Part shown: positions 37,241-48,549 of the stretch, piece by piece | Layout: every line of letters starts with the position of its first letter | How positions within the stretch are numbered: the stretch's first letter is position 1 | From: Typha latifolia | Lineage: Eukaryota > Streptophyta > Magnoliopsida > Poales > Typhaceae | NCBI GenBank assembly: GCA_019914945.1 | Contig: CM034103.1 | Coordinates: 9,114,001 to 9,178,000, forward strand | Reading direction: 5' to 3' | DNA: 64,000 bases | Position numbers and translations under genes: made by a program | Notes under the pieces: model-generated | Seen by the model: only the letters and a program-made list of their open reading frames with translations | Databases searched by the model: none | Told to the model about the DNA's origin: nothing

Positions 37241-37963
37241 GTGCAAAACAAAAACTCCAATAATTAATAATTTCCAAGTGATTGTTATTCCACATATTTG
37301 GGGCTAACCAATTGTCCAAAAATCATAAACAAATCCTAATATAAAACAACTTAACCGATAGGTGTTTGAACACCCTTCAACCGCATTCGAACAGCTAAAA
37401 CGAGGGCTTTATATGTGTGAATGTTGTGTAAGCACCGGCATGAAGTTTTTCTATTTTTATCCAAAATAAATATAGAAAATAATCTAGTTTGAGGCAAGTT
37501 GATCATGTCCAATCCTTATCATAATGGAAGACCACAACGAAGGCGAAGACATTTTTTAAAGAATTTTCTAACAAGGTCACTAGATCCACCGCAGAGATTA
37601 TCGAAAGAATAGAAAAGGTTATTCAAGCCTTAGCAACAACCTTTTTGCAAGCATTGCCGACCATGACAAAAATTGACCAATCGTAGCCATCAATACCAAG
37701 CCGTGAGAGAGGGGATGAGCCAGCCCAAACCACGGTCTCAACCTCTTCTTGCAGTCACAAGGGGAAGAGAGATCGTACAAGTCAAGGATTTCAAATTTGA
37801 GATTTTGAGTGGGTTGTTAGGGATTTAAGGCTTTGGGTTTTTGTTTGATGGATTATCAGGTTTGGTAAGAAAAAACTTTTTTTAAAAGCACACACTTATA
37901 ATTCATGAAAAGCATTATCGTGTTTTATTTATTTATTAATATTGGTTATTTTTTTAGCGTTTG
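37241..37963. other. Retroelement-derived sequence, family unclear
   Basis: The stretch contains an ATTCGAAC motif (37385) followed 25 bp later by a TTTATATG TATA-like box, resembling the promoter part of the other elements here. Downstream, 37505-37800 has a broken reading with PYHNGRPQRRRRHFL that could be a gag leader. No LTR pair or conserved domain identified. Confidence 0.3.
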
Positions 37964-38462
37964 AACTAGGGAGGCAATCGGGTTAGATTAGCCGGGTTCA
38001 AATCGAGTCATGATAATACAAACATGAACACAACATGTTTATTAAACAGGTCAAAATTTCTAAATATTAACATGACTTGTTTATTAAATGGGTTATCGGG
38101 AGGTATATGTTATTTAAATTTTTATAAGTTATTTAGATTATAAAGTAGTTCTTTTGAGCTGTAAACATGTTTATCCAGGTTATAAACATATATTTTATTT
38201 TATAAATAGGTTAATCAAGTGATAAACAGGTTAGTCGAATAATAAACAGGTTATTGTGTCATAAACGTATTTTGGAGACATAAACGAGTTGGTTGGTCGA
38301 GTCATAAACAAGTTAATCATGTTGAGGTAATAATCACAAACACGACCGGTTTAATGATCGGGTTAGACAAGTTGACATGTTTGTGACCTAAATCTGATTA
38401 GATTAAACTCAAACTTGTTTAAAGGTCAGGTTATCGTGTCGGATTATCAGCAAAATGGAGAT
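37964..38462. mobile_element. Possible non-autonomous hAT-like element
   Basis: The composition is typical of a plant hAT MITE class: CGGGTTAGATTAGCCGGGTT at the left, repeated (A)TAAACAGGTTA phrases in the middle and a mirrored GTTATCGTGTCGG near the right end. Terminal repeats and target duplications could not be matched with confidence. Confidence 0.35.
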
Positions 38463-41400
38463 GTCGATCCGAGAAAGTATCAATCACAAATCTTATAAAA
38501 TGTAAAGTATTATTTGATAATTCTAAAAAATAATGGGAAAAATTAATTAAGTCAAATAGGTTGAAAGTTAACAACCTCATAATAACAAGAAAGAAAGAAA
38601 GAAAAAGAGATGAAAGCCAAGTTAGAAGATAATATCTACATCCAACGCCCTAGCAAACAATGAATACGTGGATCTTGAACATTTCATTTTCAATCGAAGA
38701 CATCGCACTTGCATATCTGACGGCTCCTATCCCTTTTTTATTTCTATTCAAATATAATCAGAGCTGTGAGATATATATAAGATTGACATATTACTGTTCA
38801 TCTAATGGGCGTCGAAATCAGAGTGAGAATTTAATAATTTTTCTAACTACAAACGCGAGCTTATTTTTAACTGTTTAAGCACTATCCCAACTAAACCGAG
38901 CTCATTAATTTGTGGGTAGCTGTTTATTATTAAATTGCTTGGAAGCCTTGGAATCGTCGACAAATAACAGCTTAAAATGGATTAAATGAGCACGTGGAGA
39001 AAGAACAATTGGATACGATGGTGGGGTGGGGGACCGGCCATGCATTGCCCCCTTACCCGGCCTGGGTCATTTTCGTACGTTCAAAAGGAAGGACGTGGGG
39101 AGGGGGAAGCTATCAAAACCCAAAACCCAAAACCCTAGCGACGACAAAACCCTTTGAAGGGAGAGGAGGCAAAAACGTGAGGCCCAGGAAAAGTCTCATG
39201 AGCTGTAGACATGGTACCATCTCGCTCACTACTGGACAATCTTAGAGAGCAATGGTATACGAAGATGATTGCTAAGATTCTTACTGACGTGCTGACATTC
39301 ATATAAATATTAATAGTATTATTATATTATATAATAGGATAACTAATCACGTGAAAACGAACGGCAAGAAGGGTTGCTGGGTAGCTGGAAATCCATAAAA
39401 AGATAGACGTGTTTTATATGAAAACCATGATGAGGTCGACGACCATCGCCAATTCTGAAGCAAAGAAAGAAAAAAAAAGCAAATTAATCCATGCAGCGTG
39501 CTTTGTTCTATCTGCGTCGTGCGTACGTTTGCAAGTCTTTCTTTTACACGGGTTGTCTTGGAATTTGTTTTATTTACCAATTCAGAATAGATCAACTTCT
39601 CCAATTTGTAGGAAGACAAGCCCAAGAAGGTGAAAGTCACAGGGAGGAATTAATGACCTTCTCATGATCAGTTTATAGACTGCACCCAACTAATATGAAA
39701 GCTAAATTTATTTATTCTTTTTTATCTCTTTGGCATCAAATGTTACTGTATACACCTGTAAAGCTACTATATTAGAGTGAGAAGGAGAGAGAGAGAGTGT
39801 GTGTGTGTGTGTGTTTCAGAAGCAGTTTTGGAAGATAGTGAGGGTGAGTGAATGCGAAGGGAGGTGGGGATGTTGGAATTGGGTACGGCCGGGTGACGGG
39901 GTGCACTGGGTTGACAGCAACGGCTCGCATAAGGGAGGTCCTTGCCGTTGCTATCCATCCATACATAATGGACCCACTTTTAGGGCCCACTAAGCCATCA
40001 GAATGAAGCTTCATTTGCATGACAAGCAATCTATATGTACATGTGTGTGTATGTATATACCGACGTATGCATGTACGTATCTTCTAGTAATGTTCTTAAC
40101 TCTCCATACTATTGAACATTGTGTTTGAATACTTTCACCTCAGGAGAGATGTTAGTAATTTTAGAATTTCTTATACTTTTAGAGTGTGTAATCGGGTTGC
40201 TAACCGAGATAAAAAAAAAACAGTCTATTTTGTTGAGCAGAATGAATTCATCCCTGGAACTGTTGTAACATCATCATTTTGGACACCTCACTTGGCGAGA
40301 CATGTACGTGGTGTGATTGTTTAGCTGAATACAACTCGTTATTTCTAAAATAAAAAAAAATAAACTTCTATACCAAGTTGAATTACAAGGTTGCACCACC
40401 TATATGCAATGTACCTTTCTATGTTCTTGAGGATTCTAAGCCATTTAAAAGTCACAAAAGCTTAAAGTCTTTCATGGCCTTCTCTTGAGAGGGCAAGCCA
40501 CCATGTACGGACCTACAATGCCAATAAGCTGCCAAAATCTTGGTCGTGTACTAAGCATTAATCAGTACTTAATTAATCATCCTTATTAATATAATTTGCT
40601 CAATTGAATTGAAGTACTATTAGGCATGCATCTTCTTAGCTTTTATAATAGGCGGATTAATGTGCCTATCTATATAACCACTTCATGCATGATAAGTTTT
40701 GCTTATTTTTATTATCTTTCGACTTGTATAAATGAGTTAAATTATGACTATAATACATATACTCGGTGAACAATTTCGTCGTGGTGTGGTATTTTAGGTA
40801 TTCTCTTTCACTTTTAAAATTTAATAAAATATATATATTCTCTATATCATCAGTTGCCAAGTGCTCACTAGGAACATATAACTGTGAACGAATCTAGCAT
40901 ATATATATATATTTATATATATTGATATGCTAAACCCTTGTCAATAATATGAACCATTGTATTCTTATTAGATAAGGTTTGCATGAGTCATGAAGCTGTA
41001 TGCATGCAGTACTTGCGCAACATATTTTTCATCTTCTAAAATCATTGGGCAGCCTGACACCCTGCCAAATAACAGCTACATATAGGGTCGTGGCACCCAG
41101 AAATGCCGACACGTGTCCACTGTCAAAACCCCGTAACCCGTCTTGGGCCCCACCCCTTCCCGGTGTGAAAAAAAAAACTTTTCCCCGACACGAAACCCTA
41201 CGAAGTCGTCGTCGTATGGGCTATTAAAAACAAGGCTTCGCCGACATCACCCACGTACCCACTGTACACTGTACAGCCCGCTAACGCTACTGTTACCGAG
41301 GACGAATAATAGACCGACACGTCGTCCATCACTATTAATTGCCTGACTTGGGTCTCTGCTAGCCGCTCTTGTACCGTGTTTGGTGATCCAAAGTTTAGAG

Positions 41401-42340
41401 AGCTAGTAATTAGACTAAGTAATGCTAATAATACCTAAGAACGCTGTTACTTCGATGGTGGGTGGGGGCTGAATGCTCCCTTCTTATTTTTCTTTTCCTT
41501 TCCTTTCCTTCTATTCTGCCAAAGGAAGGCAGAGTGTGTGATACTTGGATTTAGGAATGTTATGCTATCATTTCCATCTGGATTTGATGGGTGGAGTCTT
41601 AATTTACTCTTGTTTTCTTTTGTCCACTTGACTCTGTGATTGTCACTTATTTAGTTTGCTTAGTTATCTTTTTGGAGGTCAGTTGTTGGCCGTGATCGTG
41701 ATTATAACCAGCATTCGTGTCTGTAGTCTTCACTGTAGCTTTTTTATTTATTGGTGCCCCCGTGGGCACTATGTGTGCTTTGATTTGTGTTGTAGATGAT
41801 TATTAAGTTTTTGAGCTTATTAAAGCCTTCCTTAGTTTGAAACTAAGTCTCGAATTTGATTAGTTAGTCTTATTTTTTAGTCTTGATTTTTTTAAAAATA
41901 AATTTGATCTAATATAAAAAGGATAAAAATATGCTTAGGTATTGAACGAGTTCAGGAGGCCCTACAACTCAAAACAAACAAGGCAAAGAGTTATTCCTCG
42001 ATTTTTTTTTCAATTGTCTCGAGCTTCTATTAATTTCGTTAGACTTTTCTCTAAAAAAGAAGATGTGTGTGTGACCTGAATGGATACTACATAAAGTTTT
42101 GATTCTAAACTAAACAAAAATCACTTGACCGGTCACCGACTCAAAAAACTCAACTTGATCTCCTCGTTGTAGCAAATAGTAGATAAAATGAGCCTGAGTT
42201 TCATGTTGAGCATGCGCAATGTATCGTATATGCGGATTCAATAATCCTACTTGTGTTACTCTAATTTTATGATCCTTTTATATCCAATTGCAGACGTGTG
42301 TGTTGGAATATCCGTCCGAATGCTATTCCTTTAGAATGTG
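38463..42340. other. Intergenic sequence without recognisable gene
   Basis: No coding region or element with clear ends was found. Features seen: a telo-box-like AAACCCAAAACCCTAG at ~39120, a (GA)n(GT)n tract at 39779-39815, an AT microsatellite around 40900-40925, and a G-box-like GACACGTGTCC at ~41109. The ORFs present are short and lack family features. Confidence 0.5.
39779..39815. repeat. Compound (GA)n(GT)n microsatellite
   Basis: GAGAGAGAGA passes directly into GTGTGTGTGTGTGTG. The antisense reading gives a His-Thr/Leu-Ser repeat that is not a protein. Confidence 0.9.
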
Positions 42341-42939
42341 CTGCTATGCCTAGGGGGTGTAATCAATTGGGCTCACTAAGATATGTACAAATATTGGATC
42401 TATATCAATGTAATTTTATTGGATTCGGTTTCGAATTGAATTTTATAAGGATAGGTAATTGTAATATCCATATCTAATACATTTATTATTAGATTATATC
42501 AAACTCGAATCAGATTCAAACTTAATCGAATAATAGATCGAATTTGGATTCTTCATGAATAACTAATGTATTAGGAAATTAAAAAAAAATACAATAATCT
42601 TATTCTAAAGTAACAAATTTGTGATACTCAATTATGATAGCTAAGTAGCTAAAAAGTAGAGCACAATATTTTCATTATCTTAGTAAAAGTTATGCAAGCT
42701 CAATATGTTAAACAAAAATAATAGAATATATAAGAATTAGAATTAATTCGAGACTTCTATTTACATAATTTTAAGTATAATACCATATAATTATTATCTA
42801 TGAATTTAAAAACTAGAAAAAAAGTTTAAAACCTCAAAATTTATCAGTGCTTTGATAGATATGTAGCCAAGATATGATCCAAATCTAGATACAATAAGAT
42901 TCGATAATACTTGACACGAATCAAACTTGTTTATTAAAT
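42341..42939. other. AT-rich sequence, possible old DNA element
   Basis: Repeated GGATTCG / TCGAAT phrases in both orientations (e.g. ~42420, ~42500, ~42540, ~42895) resemble old hAT-like MITE sequence. No terminal repeats could be paired. The copia derivative at 42946 is inserted at its right edge. Confidence 0.3.
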
Positions 42940-42945
42940 GGATAA

Positions 42946-43121
42946 TATTAGAGTTATTAGATTAATATAATATATATTTTTATTTTAATGTGACCTTCTA
43001 TAACTAGCTTTGCCACCTCTTTCATCATTAAGAAAATACAATACATTTTTCTCCAAACTCTGCTCTTCTCCTTCTCTCTTCTCCCTCAACCTAATATAGG
43101 GTCAGGACTAATATCGTTATG
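42946..43121 (+). repeat. 5' LTR of the copia derivative
   Basis: Pairs with 45527-45702, same length. Shared landmarks include GTTATTAGAT, a TTCTCCAAACTCT-like block near the middle and AATATCGTTA at the end. Confidence 0.8.
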
Positions 43122-44089
43122 TAGTATTAGAACAATCTCAATCTGTAAAGACATGTTAAGTTAGATCTCTCATTCTCCAGCACTCTGTCCATCTCCCTTT
43201 TCTATTGTTTTTTTTTCTTTCACCATTATCGAGCTCGAGAGCTGCCCCCTTACTCCTCAAGCTTGCCTGCCACTACAGCAGCCATAGTCACAGCCTCCAT
43301 TGCCGTTGCAAATACAGTAGCAATAGTTAGCCACAGCAGCTGCAATAGCTGTGTGCTTTTCGACCTCCTCTAGGTCAATTGAAGTTAGAGCATCATATTG
43401 TCTTCCTCTTCCTTGGCACGAGTTTCCTACAAGTGTAGCAACAATCACTGCAGCCATAGCCAGCACAGTAGTTGCTGCCATTGTTATCAGCAGCAACATA
43501 GCCACCGATCTCCACCCTCTTCTTTGTTTAGCACCAGCAGTGCAGCAATCCTTTGCAGGCTGTTGTTCTTGATTGTGCAGCCACCACGATCTTATTTCTT
43601 CAATCCCATAGTAGCAGCGACACTATTTTTGGCTAGATCCTACCAAGTGTTCAACCAAAGTTCCTTGTCTACAAAACCCTCTTTTTTTGTAGTTCTTCTA
43701 TTCTACAACAATACCATTGCTTTTCGTAGTACACACCAAGTGTTCAGTGTTCAACAAAAGTGTATTGTATCCATAGCTCCCTTTTTTCTATTGCATTGTT
43801 CGAAAGTTCTTACCAAGTGTTCGAGGAAAGGCTCAAGTGGGCTCAAGTTGGAAAATCTTGAATCGCTTTAAAGATGTTTGATGGATTGCCGTCCCTTCTA
43901 ATAGCGTCATATGTCCTGGTCAATCGTAAGAGTGTATCATTAGTTAGTTTTCTACTTGTCACTTAGCGAGATGGACCACATGGGCCTCTTCCATTGAGAT
44001 AGTCTTCCATAGACGATGTCTTCTCAGATATATTAACGACATCTCTGTAGAGTGTGCTCCCCCTCATATTATCGTCCAAACCACCATTT

Positions 44090-45512
44090 TGGCCTCTATC
44101 GAGTCTAATACACCAAAGGCTGTTCAATCGAAGGTTTTGTCTCCAAAGTATGATGAGTGGACCTACGTGGCATGGAAGTTTGCACCAATCTCTTCTTGTA
44201 GGTCGATCGATCATTTCAACCTTAGTCGTAAACCTTATCTTCTGCTCAAGCAATCTGGGGCTATCTGTCGTTGATTCATTCAGTCGAGTCTAATGCGTCG
44301 CTTTCAGCTCCATCGTGAGGTTCAGGTGGTTAGACAATGTCACCTCTCTATTCAAAACTTTTATGCCCGCATGACTGACTTATGATGTGAGCTTATGTCA
44401 ATGGAGACTATTTTCTACCCCTTTGACTCAATGTCTGCTTAGCGCCACGAGGATCATCTAATATATTTCCTAAATGCCCGTCGTTTGGAATTTAGGGATC
44501 TATCTCATTCTGTTGCATCGTTCTACTTTCCCGAGCTTGGATGGTGACATGGCCGAGCTATAGGTTGAGGAACTTAGGTAGCGTCTCTTGCCCTCTTAGT
44601 AGGTCAAATCTATATCACCTTCTGTTGCCATAGAGAGTGTGTTTGGTCACACTTGATATTTTGACTGCTATATTTTTTGGGCATCGGAATTGCTTAGTAA
44701 TCTTATGGTCTTTTGCTGTCTTAGCAAAGTATATTACAAATATTCTCAATCATGCCACTGTCACTAATACTCATCCAGCTGCTACCACAGTTGAGCTTTA
44801 TGTGAAGCTTTAGCCCGATGATGGTTAGCTTCTTCTGGATCTGACTAGATATTGTTAGCTAGTGGGGGCACTCGTCTACTTGACTATTATCCGGTTTGAT
44901 ATCTCTCATACAATTGATCTTTTTACTCAATTCATGCAGGTTCCTCAATCTGTCCATTATACCCCTCTTATACATATTCTTTGATGCCTTTGTGGCACTA
45001 TCACTCACTCTCTTTTTATGTCATCGACTTCTATCTTAGCTTTGTGAGCTTATTTTGATGCAAATATATTAGTGACAAGTCTGATTGAAAGTTTACTACT
45101 AGCTTATGCATTTTTTTAGGAGATTCCTTGATTTCTTAGCATAGTAAGAAGTAGAATGTGGTGTCTTTCTCTAGTATTGAGTTAGAGTATTGTGTTATGT
45201 TTGTAGTAACGAAAGAGATTATTTTAGCTCCGTTGTCTCCTTAGTGATATGCATGTTCCCTTACCTCTCCCAACCCCTATTCATGTTGATAATGATAATG
45301 CTTAAAAGCTCGCTGAAAATTTTATTTTTTTAATGAGAGGACGAAGCACATTGAAATTGATATGCATTACACTCGTCATGAGTACCAAACTAGCATTATT
45401 TCGCTCCATTGCCTCAACACTGCGGAGCAAAATGCTGATTTCTTCACGAAATTTCTTTCCCTTCCATGTTTTGAGCATTTAATTAGTAAACTCTCGGTTT
45501 ATGATTCACCTT
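44090..45512 (+). pseudogene. Copia gag to RNase H remnant
   Basis: Broken frames give a gag part (YDEWTYVAWKFAP near 44150, then HREVQ, NFYARMTDL near 44360). A jump follows to the end of RT (LVGALVYLTITRPDI near 44860, VHYTHLIHILRYLCGT near 44960). RNase H comes next, with SLIS.HSKKQNVVS near 45130 and TKHIEIDMHYTRHEYQ near 45345, ending with ADFFTKFL. Protease, integrase and most of RT are deleted. Upstream, 43134-44090 is a leader with (CAG)-rich sequence of unclear origin. Confidence 0.7.
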
Positions 45513-45526
45513 AAGTTTGAAGAGAG

Positions 45527-45702
45527 TATTAAAGTTATTAGATTTATATATTATTTATTTATTTTATTTATAATGACCTTATATAAACAGGGTTTTGCCC
45601 CCTCTTTAGTCATCAAGCAAATACAAAATATTTCTCTCCAAACTCTTTTTCTCTATCTCTTTTCTATGGATCCAATCTAGAATCGGGACCAATATCGTTA
45701 CA
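45527..45702 (+). repeat. 3' LTR of the copia derivative
   Basis: Pairs with 42946-43121. The purine tract GAAGAGAG lies directly before it. The GGATA duplication follows directly. Confidence 0.8.
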
Positions 45703-45707
45703 GGATA

Positions 45708-46243
45708 CCCCTACCAAACCAAATAGTTGTAATCCAAATACTGCCTCCCCCTCTCACGTGCGTGATGCCGGTGGAGCAAGCCAATGGCCCCTATAGGAGG
45801 TGGATCGATGCTCGTCCTTCCTGCTGACGTCATCCCCTTGTACGATTCCTTAACCTTTCCATCTACCCTCCACCGACTCAACCCCCACCTCACTCATCCA
45901 CTTAGACCCCATGCACCTAGTCTCCTCTCCTCTAGAGAGAGAGAGAGAGAGAGAGGAGATTAACAACAGTACACAACCTCCTACCCAACCTTTTCGCTTT
46001 CTTTCTTTCTTTCTTTCTATCTTATGACCCCTCATGAGGTTTTATTTTGTAGCCTTTTGTCAAGCAACCTGAACGCATCTCCAGAAACAAAAGCCACAGC
46101 GCATGCAGTGAAGAATCCAAGCTATATCAGTCCTCAAAAGAAGTGAAGTTAGAGAAATGCAAGAGCTAGATGTTATGAATTACTCCTTAATTTGCAGATC
46201 TAAAAGCCATTAAGGAGAGAGAGAGAGAGAGAGAGAGAGTAAG
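45708..46243 (+). promoter_or_regulatory. 5' flank and 5' UTR of the trihelix gene
   Basis: The stretch holds a (GA)n run at ~45936-45958, a (CTTT)n run at ~46000-46018 and a (GA)13 run at 46215-46239 that ends four bases before the ATG. Such GAGA/CT tracts are common in plant 5' UTRs and can be bound by BBR/BPC factors. No clear TATA box was found. The copia derivative ends at 45702, so it supplies the upstream neighbourhood. Confidence 0.4.
46215..46239. repeat. (GA)n tract in the 5' UTR of the trihelix gene
   Basis: An uninterrupted GA run ends four bases before the start codon. Confidence 0.9.
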
Positions 46244-46695
46244 ATGCAGTCATCAGGCTATGGAGGAGGCGTGTCCGAGTTCCAGCAATTCATGGTGGAC
46301 GGCTGCGCTCCCCCGCTCTTCACCATCTCCTCCTCTCCCGCTCCCCCTTCCGCCGCTCCCGCCGCAACCGAACCCCTCAGATACCATCCCCTCCTCTTCC
46401 ACCACCAACCGCACCCTTCACAGCCGCTGCCCTTCCAGCCGCAATTTACCCCCTTCACCCACTCCATGCCGGCCACCACCCAACAGTTGTTCCACCAAGG
46501 ACACCAATTCCAACTCTTCCACCACCACCACCTTGGCAGCCTCGACCACGACTCAGGCCAGGAGAACTCCAGCGGCGGCGAGCCATCGTTCTTAGCCGAC
46601 GCGATGAATTTTAGGTTAGGAGTCAACGAGAGCAACTGCGGATGCAGTGACGACGATAATATTGCCATGAAGGAGCTAAGTTTGTAAGTGCCTTT

Positions 46696-46751
<56 letters not shown>

Positions 46752-47915
46752 TCACTCTTAAGTCTTCCATGCATCGATCTCTCTTAGATTAGAAATATAC
46801 ACATATATATATGGTCGTGTAGGAGGCTAGACTACATCAATAGTAACAACAAATCCAAGGATAAGGAGTCCGAGCCGTCCTCGTCCCCGGGGATCACCAA
46901 CTACAACACGAAAATTAAAGATATGGTCGCCAAAGCCGTCGCCCCTGGCCATAACAATTACAAGCCCTTCAGTGAGTTGGATGCTATTTGCAAGCCGGGG
47001 AATAGCACTAACTGTGGGGGCACCGCCTCAGGCTCCGGCCTCACCGGCGATGATAACCCACTCGTTTCAGCACTTGAGCTGAGCGCTGAGCCGTCGGCCG
47101 GGGATCAGGACGCCCCGGTGGTGAAGAAGTCAGGCGGGAAGAGGAAGCGGCGGAGGCGGGAGAAGCGGGAGCTGAGGCTGGCCGCTGCCTTCTTCGAGAG
47201 GCTGGTGAAGCAGCTGATGGACCACCAGGAGAGCCTCCACCGGAAGTTCTTGGAGGCAATGGAGCGGCGCGAGTCGGAGCGATCGACCCGCGAGGATGCG
47301 TGGCGGCGACGGGAGGACGCCACGCTAGCACAGGACAGCGCCGCCGCGGCGGAACGCCAGGCGGCCATCGTTGTATTTCTTGAGAAGCTCACAGGCGAGA
47401 AAATCCATCTCCCCGCCGCCCCCAATTTTCCAAAAAATTCGAGCAAAGAAATCGTATCCACCGACCAGGCCGCAGAATTGAGTAGCACGAGCCGGTGGCC
47501 GAAGGCGGAGGTGCAGGCGCTGATCCGGGTGCGGGCCGGGCTCGACGCGAGGTTCCAAGAACCAGGGCTAAAAGGCCCGCTGTGGGAGGAGGTGAGCTCG
47601 AGGATGGCGGCGGTGGGGTTCCGGCGTAGCGCGAAGAGATGCAAGGAGAAATGGGAGAACATCAACAAGTACTTCCGGAAGACGAAGGAGAGCGGCAAGA
47701 AGCGGCCGCACAACTCCAAGACTTGCTCTTACTTCCACCAGCTCGACCAGCTCTACTCCTCCAAGAATCCCGACACCGACGAGAGGAGGAACTCCGACTT
47801 GCTCGACGCCGTCGTTGAACCCATCGACCACGCAAGCTTCAAGTTTGAGGACGAGAATGAAGAAGAAGAACAAGAACAAGAAGGGGAGAGCGAAGCAGTA
47901 CTCCACCTCCATTAA
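46244..47915 (+). CDS. Trihelix transcription factor, GT-2/GTL-like, single trihelix
   Basis: Exons 46244-46683 and 46823-47915, joined at GTAAGT/TAG in frame, give 510 aa. Residues 1-140 are low-complexity (Ser/Pro/His/Gln). Exon 2 has a remnant-like FSELD motif (~196), a basic nuclear-localisation stretch KRKRRRREKRE (~253-263) and a long charged coiled coil (~265-335). The trihelix domain (~370-455) follows, with RWPKAEV, GPLWEEVSSRM, RSAKRCKEKWENINKYFRK and TCSYFHQL. The tail is acidic (~488-504). The central coiled coil and C-terminal trihelix match the GT-2 clade, where a DNA-binding trihelix recognises GT elements and the coil mediates dimers. The N-terminal trihelix of that clade is absent. 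Known members act in growth, trichome, stomatal or petal development; the role here cannot be assigned. Exon 2 is GC-rich. Confidence 0.9.
46696..46750. repeat. (CT)n tract in the trihelix intron
   Basis: The CT run lies 13 bases after the donor site in the 139-bp intron and forms over a third of it. Confidence 0.9.
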
Positions 47916-47971
47916 TGGATCCTAAAAATGGTATTAAGACAGCCTCTCTTCTCCAAACTTATTATTATTAT

Positions 47972-47984
<13 letters not shown>

Positions 47985-48016
<32 letters not shown>
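47985..48016. repeat. (GA)n tract downstream of the trihelix gene
   Basis: It follows an (ATT)n and (TA)n stretch about 70 bp after the stop codon, probably in the 3' UTR. Confidence 0.9.
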
Positions 48017-48019
<3 letters not shown>

Positions 48020-48451
48020 CTGTAACTGAATAAGAATCATGAATGCTATATATTTCTACAAATCTCACAGCGTAATAGCGGTTCTTCTTACTATATATCC
48101 ATCATCCATGCGTTAGATCTCTGCTGCTCCTCATCTTCTCATGGATCTAGCTCGAAGAAGAAGAGAGAACAAAATATTCATCAAATGCTCCAGTTGTAGA
48201 TTCCCTTGCAGGGATCTATTGACATGGGTGTACTAGTACTGTACGTCTGGGTATATATTACGTGAAGGGTACGTATGTCCACTGTCGAGATATTATAATG
48301 GGGGGTGATCAGGGAGTGTTAATTGTACACGATCTATTATTTCTATTCAAGTGTTCTTGGAGTCTTTCTTTTTTTTCATTTTGGTTCTTCTGATTGATGT
48401 GGGAGAGAGAGAGAGAGATGATTGTCTTTGGAGTTTGGGATGCGTCGTTGC

Positions 48452-48452
<1 letters not shown>

Positions 48453-48549
<97 letters not shown>
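48453..48549. repeat. Long (GA)n microsatellite
   Basis: Almost 100 bp of GA repeat with one GG interruption, 540 bp downstream of the trihelix stop. A shorter GA run stands at 48403-48418. The antisense Leu-Ser frame is an artefact. Confidence 0.95.

Larger units (their letters stand above)
42946..45702 (+). mobile_element. Ty1/copia deletion derivative with 176-bp LTRs
   Basis: Two direct repeats of 176 bp (42946-43121 and 45527-45702) begin TATTAGAG/TATTAAAG and end AATATCGTTAY. Directly after the left one comes a decayed initiator-Met primer site (TAGTATTAGAAC, 43122-43133). Directly before the right one is a purine tract GAAGAGAG. GGATA occurs at 42940-42944 and 45703-45707 as a target duplication, with one extra A on the left. 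Short LTRs of this kind are usual in Ale/Retrofit-type copia elements. The internal region is only 2.4 kb: gag passes directly to the end of RT/RNase H. Confidence 0.75.

Noticed and set aside
43398..43871. 157-codon plus-strand frame
   Set aside because: Low-complexity Ser/Cys/His composition from CAG-rich DNA, no family motif, lies within a copia derivative.
46258..46770. 170-codon minus-strand frame
   Set aside because: Antisense to trihelix exon 1 and its CT-rich intron; Arg-Glu repeats come from the microsatellite.
47105..47912. Long minus-strand frames of 204 and 114 codons
   Set aside because: Antisense shadows of the GC-rich trihelix exon 2; the plus frame has clear family motifs.
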